The notes under the pieces are model-generated. The model searched no databases and was not told the DNA's origin. It was given only the letters and a program-made list of their open reading frames with translations. The position numbers and the translations under genes were made by a program. 60,795 nucleotides of DNA from Syntrophaceae bacterium UBA2280 (GTDB taxonomy: Bacteria; Desulfobacterota; Syntrophia; Syntrophales; Smithellaceae). Positions 47,513-56,517 of this stretch are shown piece after piece (the stretch's first letter is position 1; each line of letters begins with the position of its first letter). The stretch covers positions 32,277-93,071 of the forward strand of contig DDWS01000054.1 of assembly GCA_002347685.1 (NCBI GenBank), given 5' to 3'.

Positions 47513-47892
47513 ATCACACCATCCTTTCGTTTACGTTATGATTAACTTGCCTGAATCATGAAACGCCATTCGGCCGCCGTCGGTTGATGACTGCGACTCT
47601 TCGTAAAAAGGGTTTCAAACAAGGTTAGCCGGGAGAATTCACGAGAAAAGGCGGGCAGAGATCATGTTTCTGAAGGTGCATTTCGTTTCTAAAGCAAGCG
47701 TCGTCGGGATAAAATGGATAAGTACCTCCATGTGCATCATTGCAAAAAAAATTTTCTTCCGTGCAGATGACACGGCATACGCCTTTTTGCTGCCTACATT
47801 CCTATTTTTATCCTTGATTCCCGCTTTGTCAAGACGACTGACGAAAGATGTCAAAGGCTTCCAGGCGGGCATACCACTGTCCGGTCCGGCGG
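47513..47892. other. Intergenic stretch without a supported gene
   Basis: About 380 bases with short open frames on both strands but no ribosome-binding site, codon pattern or protein feature that supports any. It probably holds the promoter of the 57-residue gene. Confidence 0.5.
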
Positions 47893-48315
47893 TTATCTCA
47901 CGGGTTTTTTTCTTTCGGCCGGTTTTTTAGCCTTCTTTTTTATAGTGCGTTTCTTTGGGGGCTGTTTCGCTTTGGAAAAGAAAGAAGCGATATGCTTTCC
48001 TTCCTCTTCCCCGACCGGTTCGGGGCCTGTGGTGATCTGCGCGACGCGGTTTTCGGGCGACCAGTTGAACATGACCGGTTTTTCGTTGCGCAGCATGTCG
48101 ATAACATCACGAAGATCTCTTTTGTGAAAGCTCAAAAAAACCGTGCCGTGGAGATTTTCCCTGGGGCCGGGCAACTCCCCGGTGCGCTCGACGAATGCGG
48201 CCATGCATAAAAGCTTGTTTTGCGCGTCGAAAAGGTAAAGAAACGCGGCATTTTCGGAGTTGATTGCCCGAAACTCGTACTGATAATTGGTGACTTGTGT
48301 GCTGATGCTCGGCAT
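47893..48315 (-). CDS. Hypothetical protein with a lysine-rich tail (140 residues)
   Basis: I do not recognise this protein. The ATG at 48315 follows GAAAGGAG and gives 140 residues. Residues 1-100 look like a small folded alpha/beta domain (YQYEFRAINSENAAFLYLFD ...); residues about 117-140 are a Lys/Arg/Pro tail with repeated KK pairs, as in DNA- or RNA-binding tails. A strong promoter (TATAAT) lies 84 bases upstream. It is divergent from the ECF sigma gene. Confidence 0.72.
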   Translation of the reverse strand: MPSISTQVTNYQYEFRAINSENAAFLYLFDAQNKLLCMAAFVERTGELPGPRENLHGTVFLSFHKRDLRDVIDMLRNEKPVMFNWSPENRVAQITTGPEPVGEEEGKHIASFFSKAKQPPKKRTIKKKAKKPAERKKPVR

Positions 48316-48398
48316 ACGGTTTTCTCCTTTCCGGGATGATCGTTCCCACGGCAAAATGGTTATTGCGGGAAAATGAATATCGGATGATATTTGATTGT

Positions 48399-48426
48399 AT
48401 TATAATCCATTGCCCGGAGAGTTCAA
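48399..48426 (-). promoter_or_regulatory. Sigma-70 promoter for the 140-residue protein
   Basis: On the - strand, TTGAAC (48426-48421), a 16-base spacer and a perfect TATAAT (48404-48399) lie about 84 bases before the start codon. Confidence 0.6.
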
Positions 48427-48505
48427 GTGGGAAAACGCTTGACAACCTGTCCATTATGGATACTCCTTGAGCTGAAAAAACACAGGAACAAAAACCGGGT
48501 TTTGG

Positions 48506-49126
48506 ATGTCTAATACCATGGAGGAGAAAAAAGGGTCGGCCACCGACGACGATCTTGAATATGTGCGGGCATGCCAGAAGGGGGATGCGGAGGCTTTTTC
48601 CGTTCTGGTTTCAAGGCATTCCGGAAAAATACTTAATATCGTCTACCGGATGCTGGCTGAATATGACGAAGCCTGCGACGTTACACAGGAAGTGTTTCTG
48701 GCCGCTTTCCGATCCATCGGAAAGTTTAAAGCCGAAGCGAAGTTTTCAACCTGGCTGTACCGGATTGCGGTCAATTACACCAAAAACCGCCTCCGGCAGC
48801 GCCGGAACCTGTCCCGGCATGAAAGCGTGTTTCTTGACGATGTGGCGGATATTCAGGGCGCTTGTGCGGCATGTTCGGCTTCTTCTGACGCCGGCCATCC
48901 GGGTGAGCACATGGAGCGCCGTGAGTTGAATGCCGCCGTTGAGAAATGTATTTCGGGCCTTGACGGTGATTATCGGGAGGTGCTGGTTTTGCGGGACATT
49001 CAGGGTTTTTCCTACGAAGAGATCAAGACGGTATTACGGATACCCGACGGCACGGTCAAGTCCCGTCTGTCGCGCGCGCGACTGGCGATGAAGCACTGTC
49101 TTGAAAAAGTGATCGGGAATTTATGA
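48506..49126 (+). CDS. ECF-family RNA polymerase sigma factor
   Basis: The 206-residue protein has sigma region 2 (SGKILNIVYRMLAEYDEACDVTQEVFLAAF, about 38-67, and FSTWLYRIAVNYTKNRLR) and region 4 (VLVLRDIQGFSYEEIKTVL then PDGTVKSRLSRAR, about 160-193). Regions 1 and 3 are missing, as in RpoE-type ECF factors. Its stop overlaps the anti-sigma start (ATGA). No strong ribosome-binding site is seen, so the exact ATG (48506 or 48518) is uncertain. It probably drives envelope-stress or similar genes, which cannot be named from this window. Confidence 0.92.
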   Translation: MSNTMEEKKGSATDDDLEYVRACQKGDAEAFSVLVSRHSGKILNIVYRMLAEYDEACDVTQEVFLAAFRSIGKFKAEAKFSTWLYRIAVNYTKNRLRQRRNLSRHESVFLDDVADIQGACAACSASSDAGHPGEHMERRELNAAVEKCISGLDGDYREVLVLRDIQGFSYEEIKTVLRIPDGTVKSRLSRARLAMKHCLEKVIGNL

Positions 49127-50049
49127 AAAACTGTAAAGATATTGAAAATCTTCTGCCTCTTTATCCGGAAGACGTCTCATCGGATGATGAAAGGCGGACG
49201 GTTGAAAATCATCTGGCCTCTTGCGATGCCTGCCGTGGGGAGCTGGCCCGTCTGCAAAAAACACACAGGCTTGTCACAGACCTCTCTGACGTGGAAGAAC
49301 CAGTCTGGTTTCAGCAGAAAATCATGGCGCGCGTGCGCCGGGAAGCTCAAAAGAAAACTATCGCCCGGAAATGGTTTTATCCTTTGCGTGTGAAGATTCC
49401 CTTGCAGATTGCAGCCATGATGGTGATTGCGGTGATGGTCGTTTACATTTACCGTGCCGGTGATGAGGGGATCAAAGAGGTTCTGCCCGGGGCTCTGCCA
49501 ACTAAGATCGAATCGCCGGCGTCTGAACCGTTGCCACCACTGGAAGTGACGCGGGAACCTGAATTGAAAAAGGTGCCGCCGGTGAACCTGCCGGAAAAAG
49601 TCCGGGTCGGGGTGGATGCAGAATCCTCCGCGGGTGTAATGCGGCCTTCGGCGCCCACGCCTGTGCCTGAGGCCAAGCGGGAGGCCGCCGCCGGGCCTGA
49701 AAGCGATTCACAGGCCGCGAGACGGTACAAGTCCCTTTCTCCCGCTATGGAGCAAACGGTTGCGGTTCCGGTCGCGGATGAAATCGCCGCTTTCGTAATC
49801 CTGCGGGTTCCAGATGTTTCCCGGGCGGTTTCCGGTACGGAAAAAATACTCGAAGAGTCCGGCGCATCACAAATCACAAGGCGTTCTCTTGAAAACAAAA
49901 CAACGTTCCATGCCTTTGTGGAGGCAAAAAACTTAAACGACTTGCTTTCGCGTTTATCCGGCCTCGGCGATGTGGATCAAAAAAAGATTCATGAGGTTTC
50001 CGAAGAGCGCATCTGGCTGATCATAGAAGTCACAAAACACAAATTTTAA
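49123..50049 (+). CDS. Zinc-binding anti-sigma factor (membrane)
   Basis: The 308-residue protein starts with a zf-HC2/ZAS-type domain: Cys4, His30, Cys34 and Cys37 (NHLASCDACRGEL), which binds and blocks ECF sigma factors. One membrane span lies at about 85-107. A Pro/Glu-rich linker (about 120-205) leads to a folded C-terminal region (AAFVILRVPDVSRAVSGTEKIL ...), outside the membrane in the expected topology. It overlaps the sigma gene by four bases. The C-terminal domain may sense the signal; this is an inference. Confidence 0.88.
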   Translation: MKNCKDIENLLPLYPEDVSSDDERRTVENHLASCDACRGELARLQKTHRLVTDLSDVEEPVWFQQKIMARVRREAQKKTIARKWFYPLRVKIPLQIAAMMVIAVMVVYIYRAGDEGIKEVLPGALPTKIESPASEPLPPLEVTREPELKKVPPVNLPEKVRVGVDAESSAGVMRPSAPTPVPEAKREAAAGPESDSQAARRYKSLSPAMEQTVAVPVADEIAAFVILRVPDVSRAVSGTEKILEESGASQITRRSLENKTTFHAFVEAKNLNDLLSRLSGLGDVDQKKIHEVSEERIWLIIEVTKHKF

Positions 50050-50378
50050 AAAAATTCTTTTTTTGTCGATCGAATCCTGCCGGCTGTCTGTATATGCCCT
50101 CCGGGAGGTCATCATTAACGCCCGGACGTTTCCCGCCAGATGCGGCTTCCTTTGTATGGATAACCCTACAATCAGGGTATGCTTAAATGTATGGAACTTC
50201 CTATACAAGGGTTAACAGTAAGGAGGCTTTCTTACTCGCGTCGATGTTTTATTTCTACATTCCTTTGTTATTTCAAAGGGCCTCAACGATTTTGCAGGCA
50301 GACCTTATATTTGGCGTGATCATTGCTGACGTACGGGATACGAATCACCCCATTTAAAGACAAGAAAAGGAGAAATGT
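50050..50378. other. Intergenic stretch
   Basis: About 330 bases without a supported gene. A short ACCCT/AGGGT hairpin lies near 50163-50178. No T-run-backed terminator or clear promoter is visible. Confidence 0.5.
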
Positions 50379-50753
50379 ATGAAAAGATTCAGTTTAGCTG
50401 TTTTGTGTTTCATTGTTTTGGTTTTGTTGACGTCCACCGCGCTGGTTTTCGCGGAAAGCACGAACATAGACGGTAAGTGGACCATGAAAGTCGTTACACA
50501 AAAGGAGTCCGGAAATGCCACCTTTACCCTCAAGCAGACTGGCGATCTGTTGACCGGAAAATACTCGGGGTCCCTGGGGGAGGCGCCGGTGACCGGCACA
50601 ATCCACGGAAGGGATGTTCAATTCCAGTTCACGACGGATCCCCAAAAAGGCTATGCAGTTTACACAGGCAAAGTGGACGGCAAAACCATGAAAGGCGATG
50701 TTGATTATGGCGGTACGGCCAGGGGCACTTTCGAGGGCAGATTGGTAGAATAG
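50379..50753 (+). CDS. Small exported beta-rich protein
   Basis: The 124-residue protein has a signal peptide of about 25 residues ending FAE-S. The remainder is a compact beta-rich domain (GKWTMKV, ATFTLKQTGDLLTGKYSG, GYAVYTGKVDGKTMKGDVDY) like small lipocalin-type or antiparallel-sheet secreted proteins. The function is unknown. AAAAGGAG precedes the ATG, and a terminator follows. Confidence 0.82.
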   Translation: MKRFSLAVLCFIVLVLLTSTALVFAESTNIDGKWTMKVVTQKESGNATFTLKQTGDLLTGKYSGSLGEAPVTGTIHGRDVQFQFTTDPQKGYAVYTGKVDGKTMKGDVDYGGTARGTFEGRLVE

Positions 50754-50839
50754 CTTTTCGGAGGGAAAACGAATAACGCTGCCATGACAGTTTTATAAAC
50801 ATGGGCGTGAATTTGATCAAGGGGAGGGGCGAAAGGGTT

Positions 50840-50873
50840 GAAAGGGGTGGCCCGAAGCCCCCTTCCTTTTTTT
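50840..50873 (+). terminator. Intrinsic terminator after the small exported protein
   Basis: AAGGGG (50842-50847) pairs with CCCCTT (50859-50864), followed by CCTTTTTTT. It lies between convergent genes. Confidence 0.65.
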
Positions 50874-50926
50874 GGATATGCTGTGTGTGAAGGGGCTGCA
50901 AAAAAGCGCAGCAAAGGGGAAAGTTT

Positions 50927-52324
50927 TTATTCCGGCGGCATAAAATTTCTTTTATCGGAATTTTTAAAGTCTTCAGGTTTAAGGTGGTATTTTTTAACAA
51001 GATTGTGAAAATCAGCCCGATACTTTTCGGCGTGTTGCGCAGCCTTGCTTACGTTTCCTTTCGTGAATTCGAGGATACGCACAACATATCCCCTTTTAAA
51101 ATCTTCCAATGCTTCTTTGTAGGGTTTTAATGTTTCAGCAGGGAGGTTCTTTGCGGGGAGAATGATTTCTTGACCTATGACATCATCCCGCGTGATCGCC
51201 ACGGCATGCTCAATGGTGTTTTCCAGTTCCCGCACGTTTCCGGGCCAATCGTATAGCATGAGCTTCTGCATGGCCATGGCCGAGATGCCTTTAACGTCTT
51301 TCCTCATTCGACGGCTGATGTCCAGGAGGAAATACTCCGCCAGAAGGGGGATGTCTTCCTTCCTTTCTCTCAACGGCGGAAGATTGACAGGGACGACATG
51401 GATTCGGTAGAAAAGGTCTTCACGGAAAGAACCCTCTTTCACCATGGCTTCTATATCCTTGTTTGTGGCTGCGATGACCCTGACATCCACATCCAACGGC
51501 TTTGCGCTTCCTAACGGATGGAACTGTTTCTCCTGAAGAACCCTCAAAAGCTTTGCCTGGATGGCCAGAGGCATATCTCCGATTTCATCGAGAAAAATTG
51601 TTCCCTGATGTGCCTGGGCAAACATCCCCTTGTGGCTTTTTCTGGCGTCGGTAAAGGCCCCTTTTTCATGTCCGAACAGTTCGCTCTCCAGAAGGGTTTC
51701 GGGGATGGCGGCACAGTTGAGCGCCACATAGGGGTTGTCCCTTCTTTCACTGGCAAGGTGGATGGCTTTGGCAATCAACTCCTTGCCGGTACCGCTTTCT
51801 CCGAAAATAAAAATGGTTGAGTCCGTGGGAGCCACACGGGATACCCAGTCTAAAACTTTTCTCATTTTATCGCTTCTTGCGACGATGTTTTTGAAATCAT
51901 ATTTATCCTTCAGAAGCCCCTCGAGCCTTTTCACTTCAGACATAAGCCGCCGGTTCTCCAGTGCTTTTTCGATCTGCAACAACAACTGCTCATGATCAAA
52001 GGGCTTATTCATAAAGTTATAAGCTCCTTTTTTCGTGGCTTCGACGGCACTTTCGATACTTCCGTGGGCGGTGAGAATGATAATGGGCATATAGGGACTG
52101 ATCGAATGAATCTCCTCCATCAGGGAGATTCCATCCCTGTGAACGAGCCTGAGGTCAACGATAGAAAGGGCGAGGGACTCTTGCGTGATTTTTACAATGG
52201 CGTCTTCTTCGTTTAAGGCGGTGACGACGTCATAGCCTGACAGCTCAAGCCGCATCCTGATCAACTTCAAAAAGTTGGCATCGTCATCCACCACTAAGAT
52301 CTTTTTTAAAGACTGGGCGGTCAT
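50927..52324 (-). CDS. glrR: Sigma-54-dependent response regulator, GlrR/QseF-like
   Basis: The 465-residue protein has a receiver domain (DDD at 13-15, phospho-acceptor Asp57), an AAA+ domain with Walker A GESGTGKE (about 174-181) and Walker B GTIFLDEIGD (about 242-251), and a C-terminal helix-turn-helix region (NVSKAAQHAEKYRADFHNLVKKY). The sigma-54 contact loop reads GAFTDA instead of GAFTGA; GlrR of enterobacteria has GAFTNA here. Its ATG overlaps the stop of the lipoprotein gene. The symbol rests on the kinase-lipoprotein-regulator order as well as sequence. Confidence 0.85.
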   Translation of the reverse strand: MTAQSLKKILVVDDDANFLKLIRMRLELSGYDVVTALNEEDAIVKITQESLALSIVDLRLVHRDGISLMEEIHSISPYMPIIILTAHGSIESAVEATKKGAYNFMNKPFDHEQLLLQIEKALENRRLMSEVKRLEGLLKDKYDFKNIVARSDKMRKVLDWVSRVAPTDSTIFIFGESGTGKELIAKAIHLASERRDNPYVALNCAAIPETLLESELFGHEKGAFTDARKSHKGMFAQAHQGTIFLDEIGDMPLAIQAKLLRVLQEKQFHPLGSAKPLDVDVRVIAATNKDIEAMVKEGSFREDLFYRIHVVPVNLPPLRERKEDIPLLAEYFLLDISRRMRKDVKGISAMAMQKLMLYDWPGNVRELENTIEHAVAITRDDVIGQEIILPAKNLPAETLKPYKEALEDFKRGYVVRILEFTKGNVSKAAQHAEKYRADFHNLVKKYHLKPEDFKNSDKRNFMPPE

Positions 52325-52872
52325 GGTGAAAGCTCCTTCGTTTTCCCGTCAATTTCTATATCCACTTGCTTCGATTTTTTAATCGTCATTTTCAGCTCGT
52401 CAATTTCCCTGTTGAGGCGCTCATTTTCACTTTGCAGTTTTCTGATCCACTTGCTGAGATCCTCCGTCTTAGCAGTGTGTTTCGCTTGCTCCTGAAGAAT
52501 TCCGATCCATATTCTTGCCTGCCCGGAAAACGGACTTTGAGGAAAGACCTTTAAAAGTCTTTTAAAGAAGGCAAGGGATTTTTCATGGTCCCTTCCGGGA
52601 TTGCCGTAATGAGCGTAAATAAGCCCTGTCATAAAGAGGGATTCATCGCCGGGCGGAATATCTCCATACGAGGATATAATTTTCCGGTTTTCTTTCAGAG
52701 CCCCGTCGTAATCCCCTGCATTGAGAAGGTGACGCGCCGTGATGAGGGATTCGCGGGCCTCTCTTTCGAACGGAAGCTCCGTTAACATTGCGCAACCCGC
52801 AAGAAGGATGATGACTATACCGGCAGCAGGAATGTAAAGACGCTTCCGTGACCTGTTTCGCTTTGCACCCAA
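52321..52872 (-). CDS. QseG-like lipoprotein with TPR-type repeats
   Basis: The TTG start sits seven bases after GGAGG, inside the end of the kinase gene, giving 183 residues. A lipoprotein signal ends in LLAGC (about residues 22-26). Helical repeats follow (ARHLLNAGDYDGALKENRKII; EKSLAFFKRLLKVFPQSPFSGQAR), then a C-terminal coiled coil (LQSENERLNREIDELKMTIKK). E. coli QseG lies between glrK and glrR in the same way and modulates the kinase. The match here is by position and build. Confidence 0.78.
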   Translation of the reverse strand: MGAKRNRSRKRLYIPAAGIVIILLAGCAMLTELPFEREARESLITARHLLNAGDYDGALKENRKIISSYGDIPPGDESLFMTGLIYAHYGNPGRDHEKSLAFFKRLLKVFPQSPFSGQARIWIGILQEQAKHTAKTEDLSKWIRKLQSENERLNREIDELKMTIKKSKQVDIEIDGKTKELSP

Positions 52873-54257
52873 ATCGTACCTCCATGAGCATGAATGATGT
52901 GTTTGACGATCGCCAAACCCAGACCGGTGCCCTTGATGGTTTGATAATCCGTTATCGTGCCCTGCCGGAATTTATCAAAAATGACATTTACGTCCTCTTT
53001 TGCCACACCGGGCCCTGTGTCTGCGACGGAGACTTTCACCCAACCGGCCAGGGGTTCGACCGTTGCCGTGACATGACCGCCTCCCGGTGTAAATTTTACG
53101 GCATTTCCTATCAAGTTTCTGAGCGCCTGCAGGATTCTTTCTTCATCCACCCGGATGTAAGGAAGATCCGGCGGCACCTTCGCTGTGATGCTGATACTTT
53201 TGTTCATCGCCAGGGGTCTCAAACCGGAAACAGCCTGATCGATAAGGTAGCCGATATCGGATTTTTCAAGGCGCAGAGCAATCATTCCCGCCTCCATCTT
53301 CGAGAGATCCAGAAGGGAATTGACCAGGTCCGTCAGGCGGTTGCTTTCCTCTGCAATAATCCTCAGAACCTCGTTTCGTTCTTTGAAATCATCTTTGCCG
53401 TGATGGAGCAGGAGATTGGTCCCCTCTTTAATCGAAGCGAGGGGCGTGCGCAACTCATGGGCCATCAATGAGAAAAAGTCAGACTTCATCTTATCGGTCG
53501 CCTTCAATTTGTTGCACATCAGATTAAAGTCCTGTGCCAGTTCCCCGATTTCGGGGGGGGAAGACAGGTTCAAACTGCATTCAAAGTCACCTGTGGCAAT
53601 CTGTCTTGTTTTTTTTCTCATGCCGGAGAGGGGCCTGGTGATGCTTCTGGTAATGAGAATGGAGGTGACGACGCCCCAGAGGATGAAACCGACCGTCATG
53701 GCGACAGCGATCTGATTGGCTTTTACAACTGACGCTCCCAGATGCTTGATCTTGTCGTATGTGTCCTGCTCGATGTAAATTTTTAAATTTATCAGATCCG
53801 ATAGAATCTCATCGATTAATTTTTCCTTCTCCTCTTTATAGTGTTCCTGAAGATAGGGCTGGTTTTGCTTTACATACTCCACCTCCTCATGGAACGCCGA
53901 ATTATAGCGTTCATAGGAATCCCCGATCCTTTCTAGCATCTCCCTCTTATGCGCGTTGTTGGCTATGGACGTGACTTCGTCAATGCGTACATCGATATCC
54001 GCTCCGGCAAGCACAAACTGATTCATGAATTCCATATCCTTTGTAATGATGAACTTCCGTTCGTTGCGTGTTTGCGCCAGGACTGAATCGGTAATTCTCT
54101 GCACAATATCTCTCATGCGATTGTCAATTTGTAAAATGTCGTCGGTGACATCGCGATAATACGCGAGCTGCGAAAAGGCAAACACGCTCACACCTGCCAC
54201 GGGAATGAATATGGCCAGATAGCCAATCATGATGCGTGCAAAGATCGTCAGTCTCAT
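52815..54257 (-). CDS. glrK: Sensor histidine kinase, GlrK/QseE-like
   Basis: The 480-residue kinase has a span at about 8-30, a periplasmic helical domain (about 31-182), a span at about 183-203, HAMP (about 204-256), HisKA with FFSLMAHELRTPLASIKEGT (His267), N-box RNLIGNAVKFTPGGG, DTGPGV and GTGLGLAIVKH. The LASIKEGT after the H-box is like GlrK. It is the first gene of the three-gene - strand operon, and its last 58 bases overlap the lipoprotein gene. Confidence 0.86.
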   Translation of the reverse strand: MRLTIFARIMIGYLAIFIPVAGVSVFAFSQLAYYRDVTDDILQIDNRMRDIVQRITDSVLAQTRNERKFIITKDMEFMNQFVLAGADIDVRIDEVTSIANNAHKREMLERIGDSYERYNSAFHEEVEYVKQNQPYLQEHYKEEKEKLIDEILSDLINLKIYIEQDTYDKIKHLGASVVKANQIAVAMTVGFILWGVVTSILITRSITRPLSGMRKKTRQIATGDFECSLNLSSPPEIGELAQDFNLMCNKLKATDKMKSDFFSLMAHELRTPLASIKEGTNLLLHHGKDDFKERNEVLRIIAEESNRLTDLVNSLLDLSKMEAGMIALRLEKSDIGYLIDQAVSGLRPLAMNKSISITAKVPPDLPYIRVDEERILQALRNLIGNAVKFTPGGGHVTATVEPLAGWVKVSVADTGPGVAKEDVNVIFDKFRQGTITDYQTIKGTGLGLAIVKHIIHAHGGTIWVQSETGHGSVFTFLLPV

Positions 54258-54362
54258 CCGGTTTCCATACCTTGAAAATTGATTCCGTTCAGTTCCAGCC
54301 GTTCATCTGGATAGAGGTGATGCATTCATTGCTGTTTTTTTGTTTTTCAGGGGATGATGCAC

Positions 54363-54391
54363 TGCATAGAATAAATCGTTTTTTGTGTCAA
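54363..54391 (-). promoter_or_regulatory. Candidate promoter of the kinase operon
   Basis: On the - strand, TTGACA (54391-54386), a 17-base spacer and TATGCA (54368-54363) precede the kinase start by about 105 bases. The -35 is perfect; the -10 matches 3 of 6. Confidence 0.42.
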
Positions 54392-54509
54392 TGAAAAACC
54401 GGTGGATTGCGATTAATCTTTGACAAGATCGAACTTGGCGTCAAGCAGGATGACCCGCAAAGACATGCCGCCTGAAAGGGGGCCTCATGTTTTTCGGATC
54501 CGTGTTTTC

Positions 54510-55448
54510 CTATCGCGGCGACCCGAAAGCGGTTTGCGAGTGATCATGTCCGCGCAGGCCGGCGATATGTTTCACTTGGGCGCTCAGGTTCGTCACATAG
54601 GAGACCCGTTCCTGAAGGATGCCGCCTTTCACGTCATATTCGGCATGCGCCATGTCCTGAATCGTCTGGTCAACCTCACCGCCGGCGGCATCGAGATAAC
54701 GTTCAATCCGCTCGCGATACCGGAACGTCTCGGCCAGAGAACTTTCCAGAAAATCCGCCGCGTCGCTCTGGCTCAATACCCAGCCATGCCCCAGGCAAAT
54801 CCTTTCCGGTTTGAGCGAGATCATCAGTTTCAGGGATTCGATGTAGTTCTGATAGGAAGACAGAAACTCCACTTGTACCTCTCTGTTTGTTTCCCCCTGC
54901 AGAACCCCTGCTGCCTCTCCGGGAAACAGTGTTTTGATCTCCGGGAAGTAAAACGTCAGAGAATCCCTGGTATGGCCCGGTGTTTCATACACACGACAGG
55001 TCAGCCCGCCCAGATCGAATTCGTCTTCGTGCTTCAGGAGAATGTCGATTTTAAACGGATGCAGCGAAAGGTCTTCACCGTCCGTATTGTATTTCAGCAG
55101 CTCCACATGATTGGCGCTAAGCCGGTTCATCATGTCCAGCACGGACGGTTTTCTCAGCAGGCCGGCAAGCCTTTCGTGAGCGCCGATCATCAAGCCGGGG
55201 ATATGTTGTTTCAGATAATGCGCGGCGCCCGCATGATCGTAATGTGAATGTGTTAAAAAGAGATGGTGCAGATTTTCCGGATTTCCCAGAATTTCTTTAA
55301 TGAAGGCGAGGTAGCGCGGTCCCAGAAGATTCACGCCCGCGTCGATCATCAGATTCTTTTTTTCACCCCGAACAATGTAAGCGGGATACCACGCGTTCGG
55401 AATCGCGGTGATCCTCTCGTGGATTCGCCCTTTCGCCTCCTGCTTCAT
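54510..55448 (-). CDS. Metallo-beta-lactamase fold hydrolase
   Basis: The 312-residue protein has the dinuclear metal motif THSHYDHAG (HxHxDH, about 66-74), a later PGHTRDSLTFY (about 173-183) and a C-terminal GHG histidine (about 235-237). These are the ligands of glyoxalase-II-like hydrolases of broad range. The substrate cannot be deduced. It is followed on the same strand by a metallophosphoesterase upstream (31-base gap), so the two may be cotranscribed. Confidence 0.86.
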   Translation of the reverse strand: MKQEAKGRIHERITAIPNAWYPAYIVRGEKKNLMIDAGVNLLGPRYLAFIKEILGNPENLHHLFLTHSHYDHAGAAHYLKQHIPGLMIGAHERLAGLLRKPSVLDMMNRLSANHVELLKYNTDGEDLSLHPFKIDILLKHEDEFDLGGLTCRVYETPGHTRDSLTFYFPEIKTLFPGEAAGVLQGETNREVQVEFLSSYQNYIESLKLMISLKPERICLGHGWVLSQSDAADFLESSLAETFRYRERIERYLDAAGGEVDQTIQDMAHAEYDVKGGILQERVSYVTNLSAQVKHIAGLRGHDHSQTAFGSPR

Positions 55449-55479
55449 AGAATTCCCTTTTTTCCGTTAGACGTTATCA

Positions 55480-56136
55480 TCAATAGTCAACTCTGCCTTG
55501 TGTGGCCACAAGGGAAAACCCGATTTCAGCCGACAGGTAACGGCCCTTCTTGAAACTTCCCGAATTGGCCACAAGCGTGTTTTGAAAACGTTCAATTCCG
55601 GCCGCCTCATGAATATGACCGCACAGGCACAGGCTGACAGGTTCTGTCTCCAGAAACGCCTTCACGCTTTGACTGCCGCCCCGAAGGCCGAGGAAAGACC
55701 GGTCCCGGACGCCCCGGGGCGGAACATGGGAAATCAGGACGATGGGTGTCGCCTCCCTAACCTGCTCATATCCCGTTTTGAGGTTCAGGGCGATTTCCTC
55801 TTCCGTGTATTCCGTGGCGGTATTCAGCGGCGTCGGTGATGATCCGCCCAGCCCGAAAAAACCTATGCCATCGATCAGCCGGCCTTTTGCGTGCATACTG
55901 TACCCTTTTTCCACCAGAAGGTCATTGACCTCCAGCCTGTCCCAGTTTCCGTGGACGGCGAGGATGCGGGTTGAATATTGTTCAAAACAGGCAATGACGT
56001 CTGCTGCCTCGGCTCTTGTTTTGGATCGCGTGATATCGCCGGCAATTACAACCCAATCGGCTGCGCGAATCAGTGGCGCAGCCGCTTCGATCGGCTTTGT
56101 TGCTCCGTGGATGTCGCTTACTGCAAAAAGTTTCAT
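55480..56136 (-). CDS. Metallophosphoesterase (calcineurin-like, class III)
   Basis: The 218-residue protein has the full metal-site set in order: SDIHG (7-11), AGDIT (about 32-36), HGNWD (about 61-65), SHVPPRG (about 135-141) and GHIHE (about 173-177). The fold hydrolyses phosphoesters. Nothing in the sequence fixes the substrate. It sits between the MBL-fold gene and the ABM-domain gene, all on the - strand. Confidence 0.88.
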   Translation of the reverse strand: MKLFAVSDIHGATKPIEAAAPLIRAADWVVIAGDITRSKTRAEAADVIACFEQYSTRILAVHGNWDRLEVNDLLVEKGYSMHAKGRLIDGIGFFGLGGSSPTPLNTATEYTEEEIALNLKTGYEQVREATPIVLISHVPPRGVRDRSFLGLRGGSQSVKAFLETEPVSLCLCGHIHEAAGIERFQNTLVANSGSFKKGRYLSAEIGFSLVATQGRVDY

Positions 56137-56217
56137 GTCATTGCCGGGGCCTTCCCACGGACAGCCTGTCTGTCAGGCCGTTCAAATATTTCGAATATAC
56201 AATTCCACAATAGGCAA

Positions 56218-56517
56218 TCATTGAATTTTATGCGGACAGGCTTCGTAAACATTCATCTTCGGCGGCCCGGCAGCCATCGCCTGGGCCGCCTTTACGAAGG
56301 CCCGTGAAGCGGGTACTTTAAAGTGTGCTGCCAGTGCTGCAGGGGCGGTCCACTCCTCAACGAACGTAAGGAGCATCGGATTTTCACAATCCCGATGCAG
56401 CCTGTGGGCGAGGCAACCCGGTTCGGTACGCGAACGCCGTGAATGCTCCAGGCTCAACTCAAGAAGCTCATCGAATGTCTCTTTTTTGGCAAGCACACTG
56501 CCTATGACGATGATCAT
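56218..56517 (-). CDS. ABM-domain protein (antibiotic biosynthesis monooxygenase family)
   Basis: The ATG at 56517 lies six bases after AGGAG and gives 99 residues (MIIVIGSVLAKKETFDELLE). The ferredoxin-like ABM pattern is visible: EPGCLAHRLHRDCENPMLLTFVEEW (about residues 32-56) and AHFKVPASRAFV. Such small proteins are quinol or heme-related monooxygenases in some cases; here no reaction can be assigned. An in-frame ATG at 56523 is too close to the site. Confidence 0.8.
   Translation of the reverse strand: MIIVIGSVLAKKETFDELLELSLEHSRRSRTEPGCLAHRLHRDCENPMLLTFVEEWTAPAALAAHFKVPASRAFVKAAQAMAAGPPKMNVYEACPHKIQ

Noticed and set aside
47639..47930. Short frames on both strands in the gap 47513-47892
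   Set aside because: They lack ribosome-binding sites and plausible protein composition, and they overlap each other.
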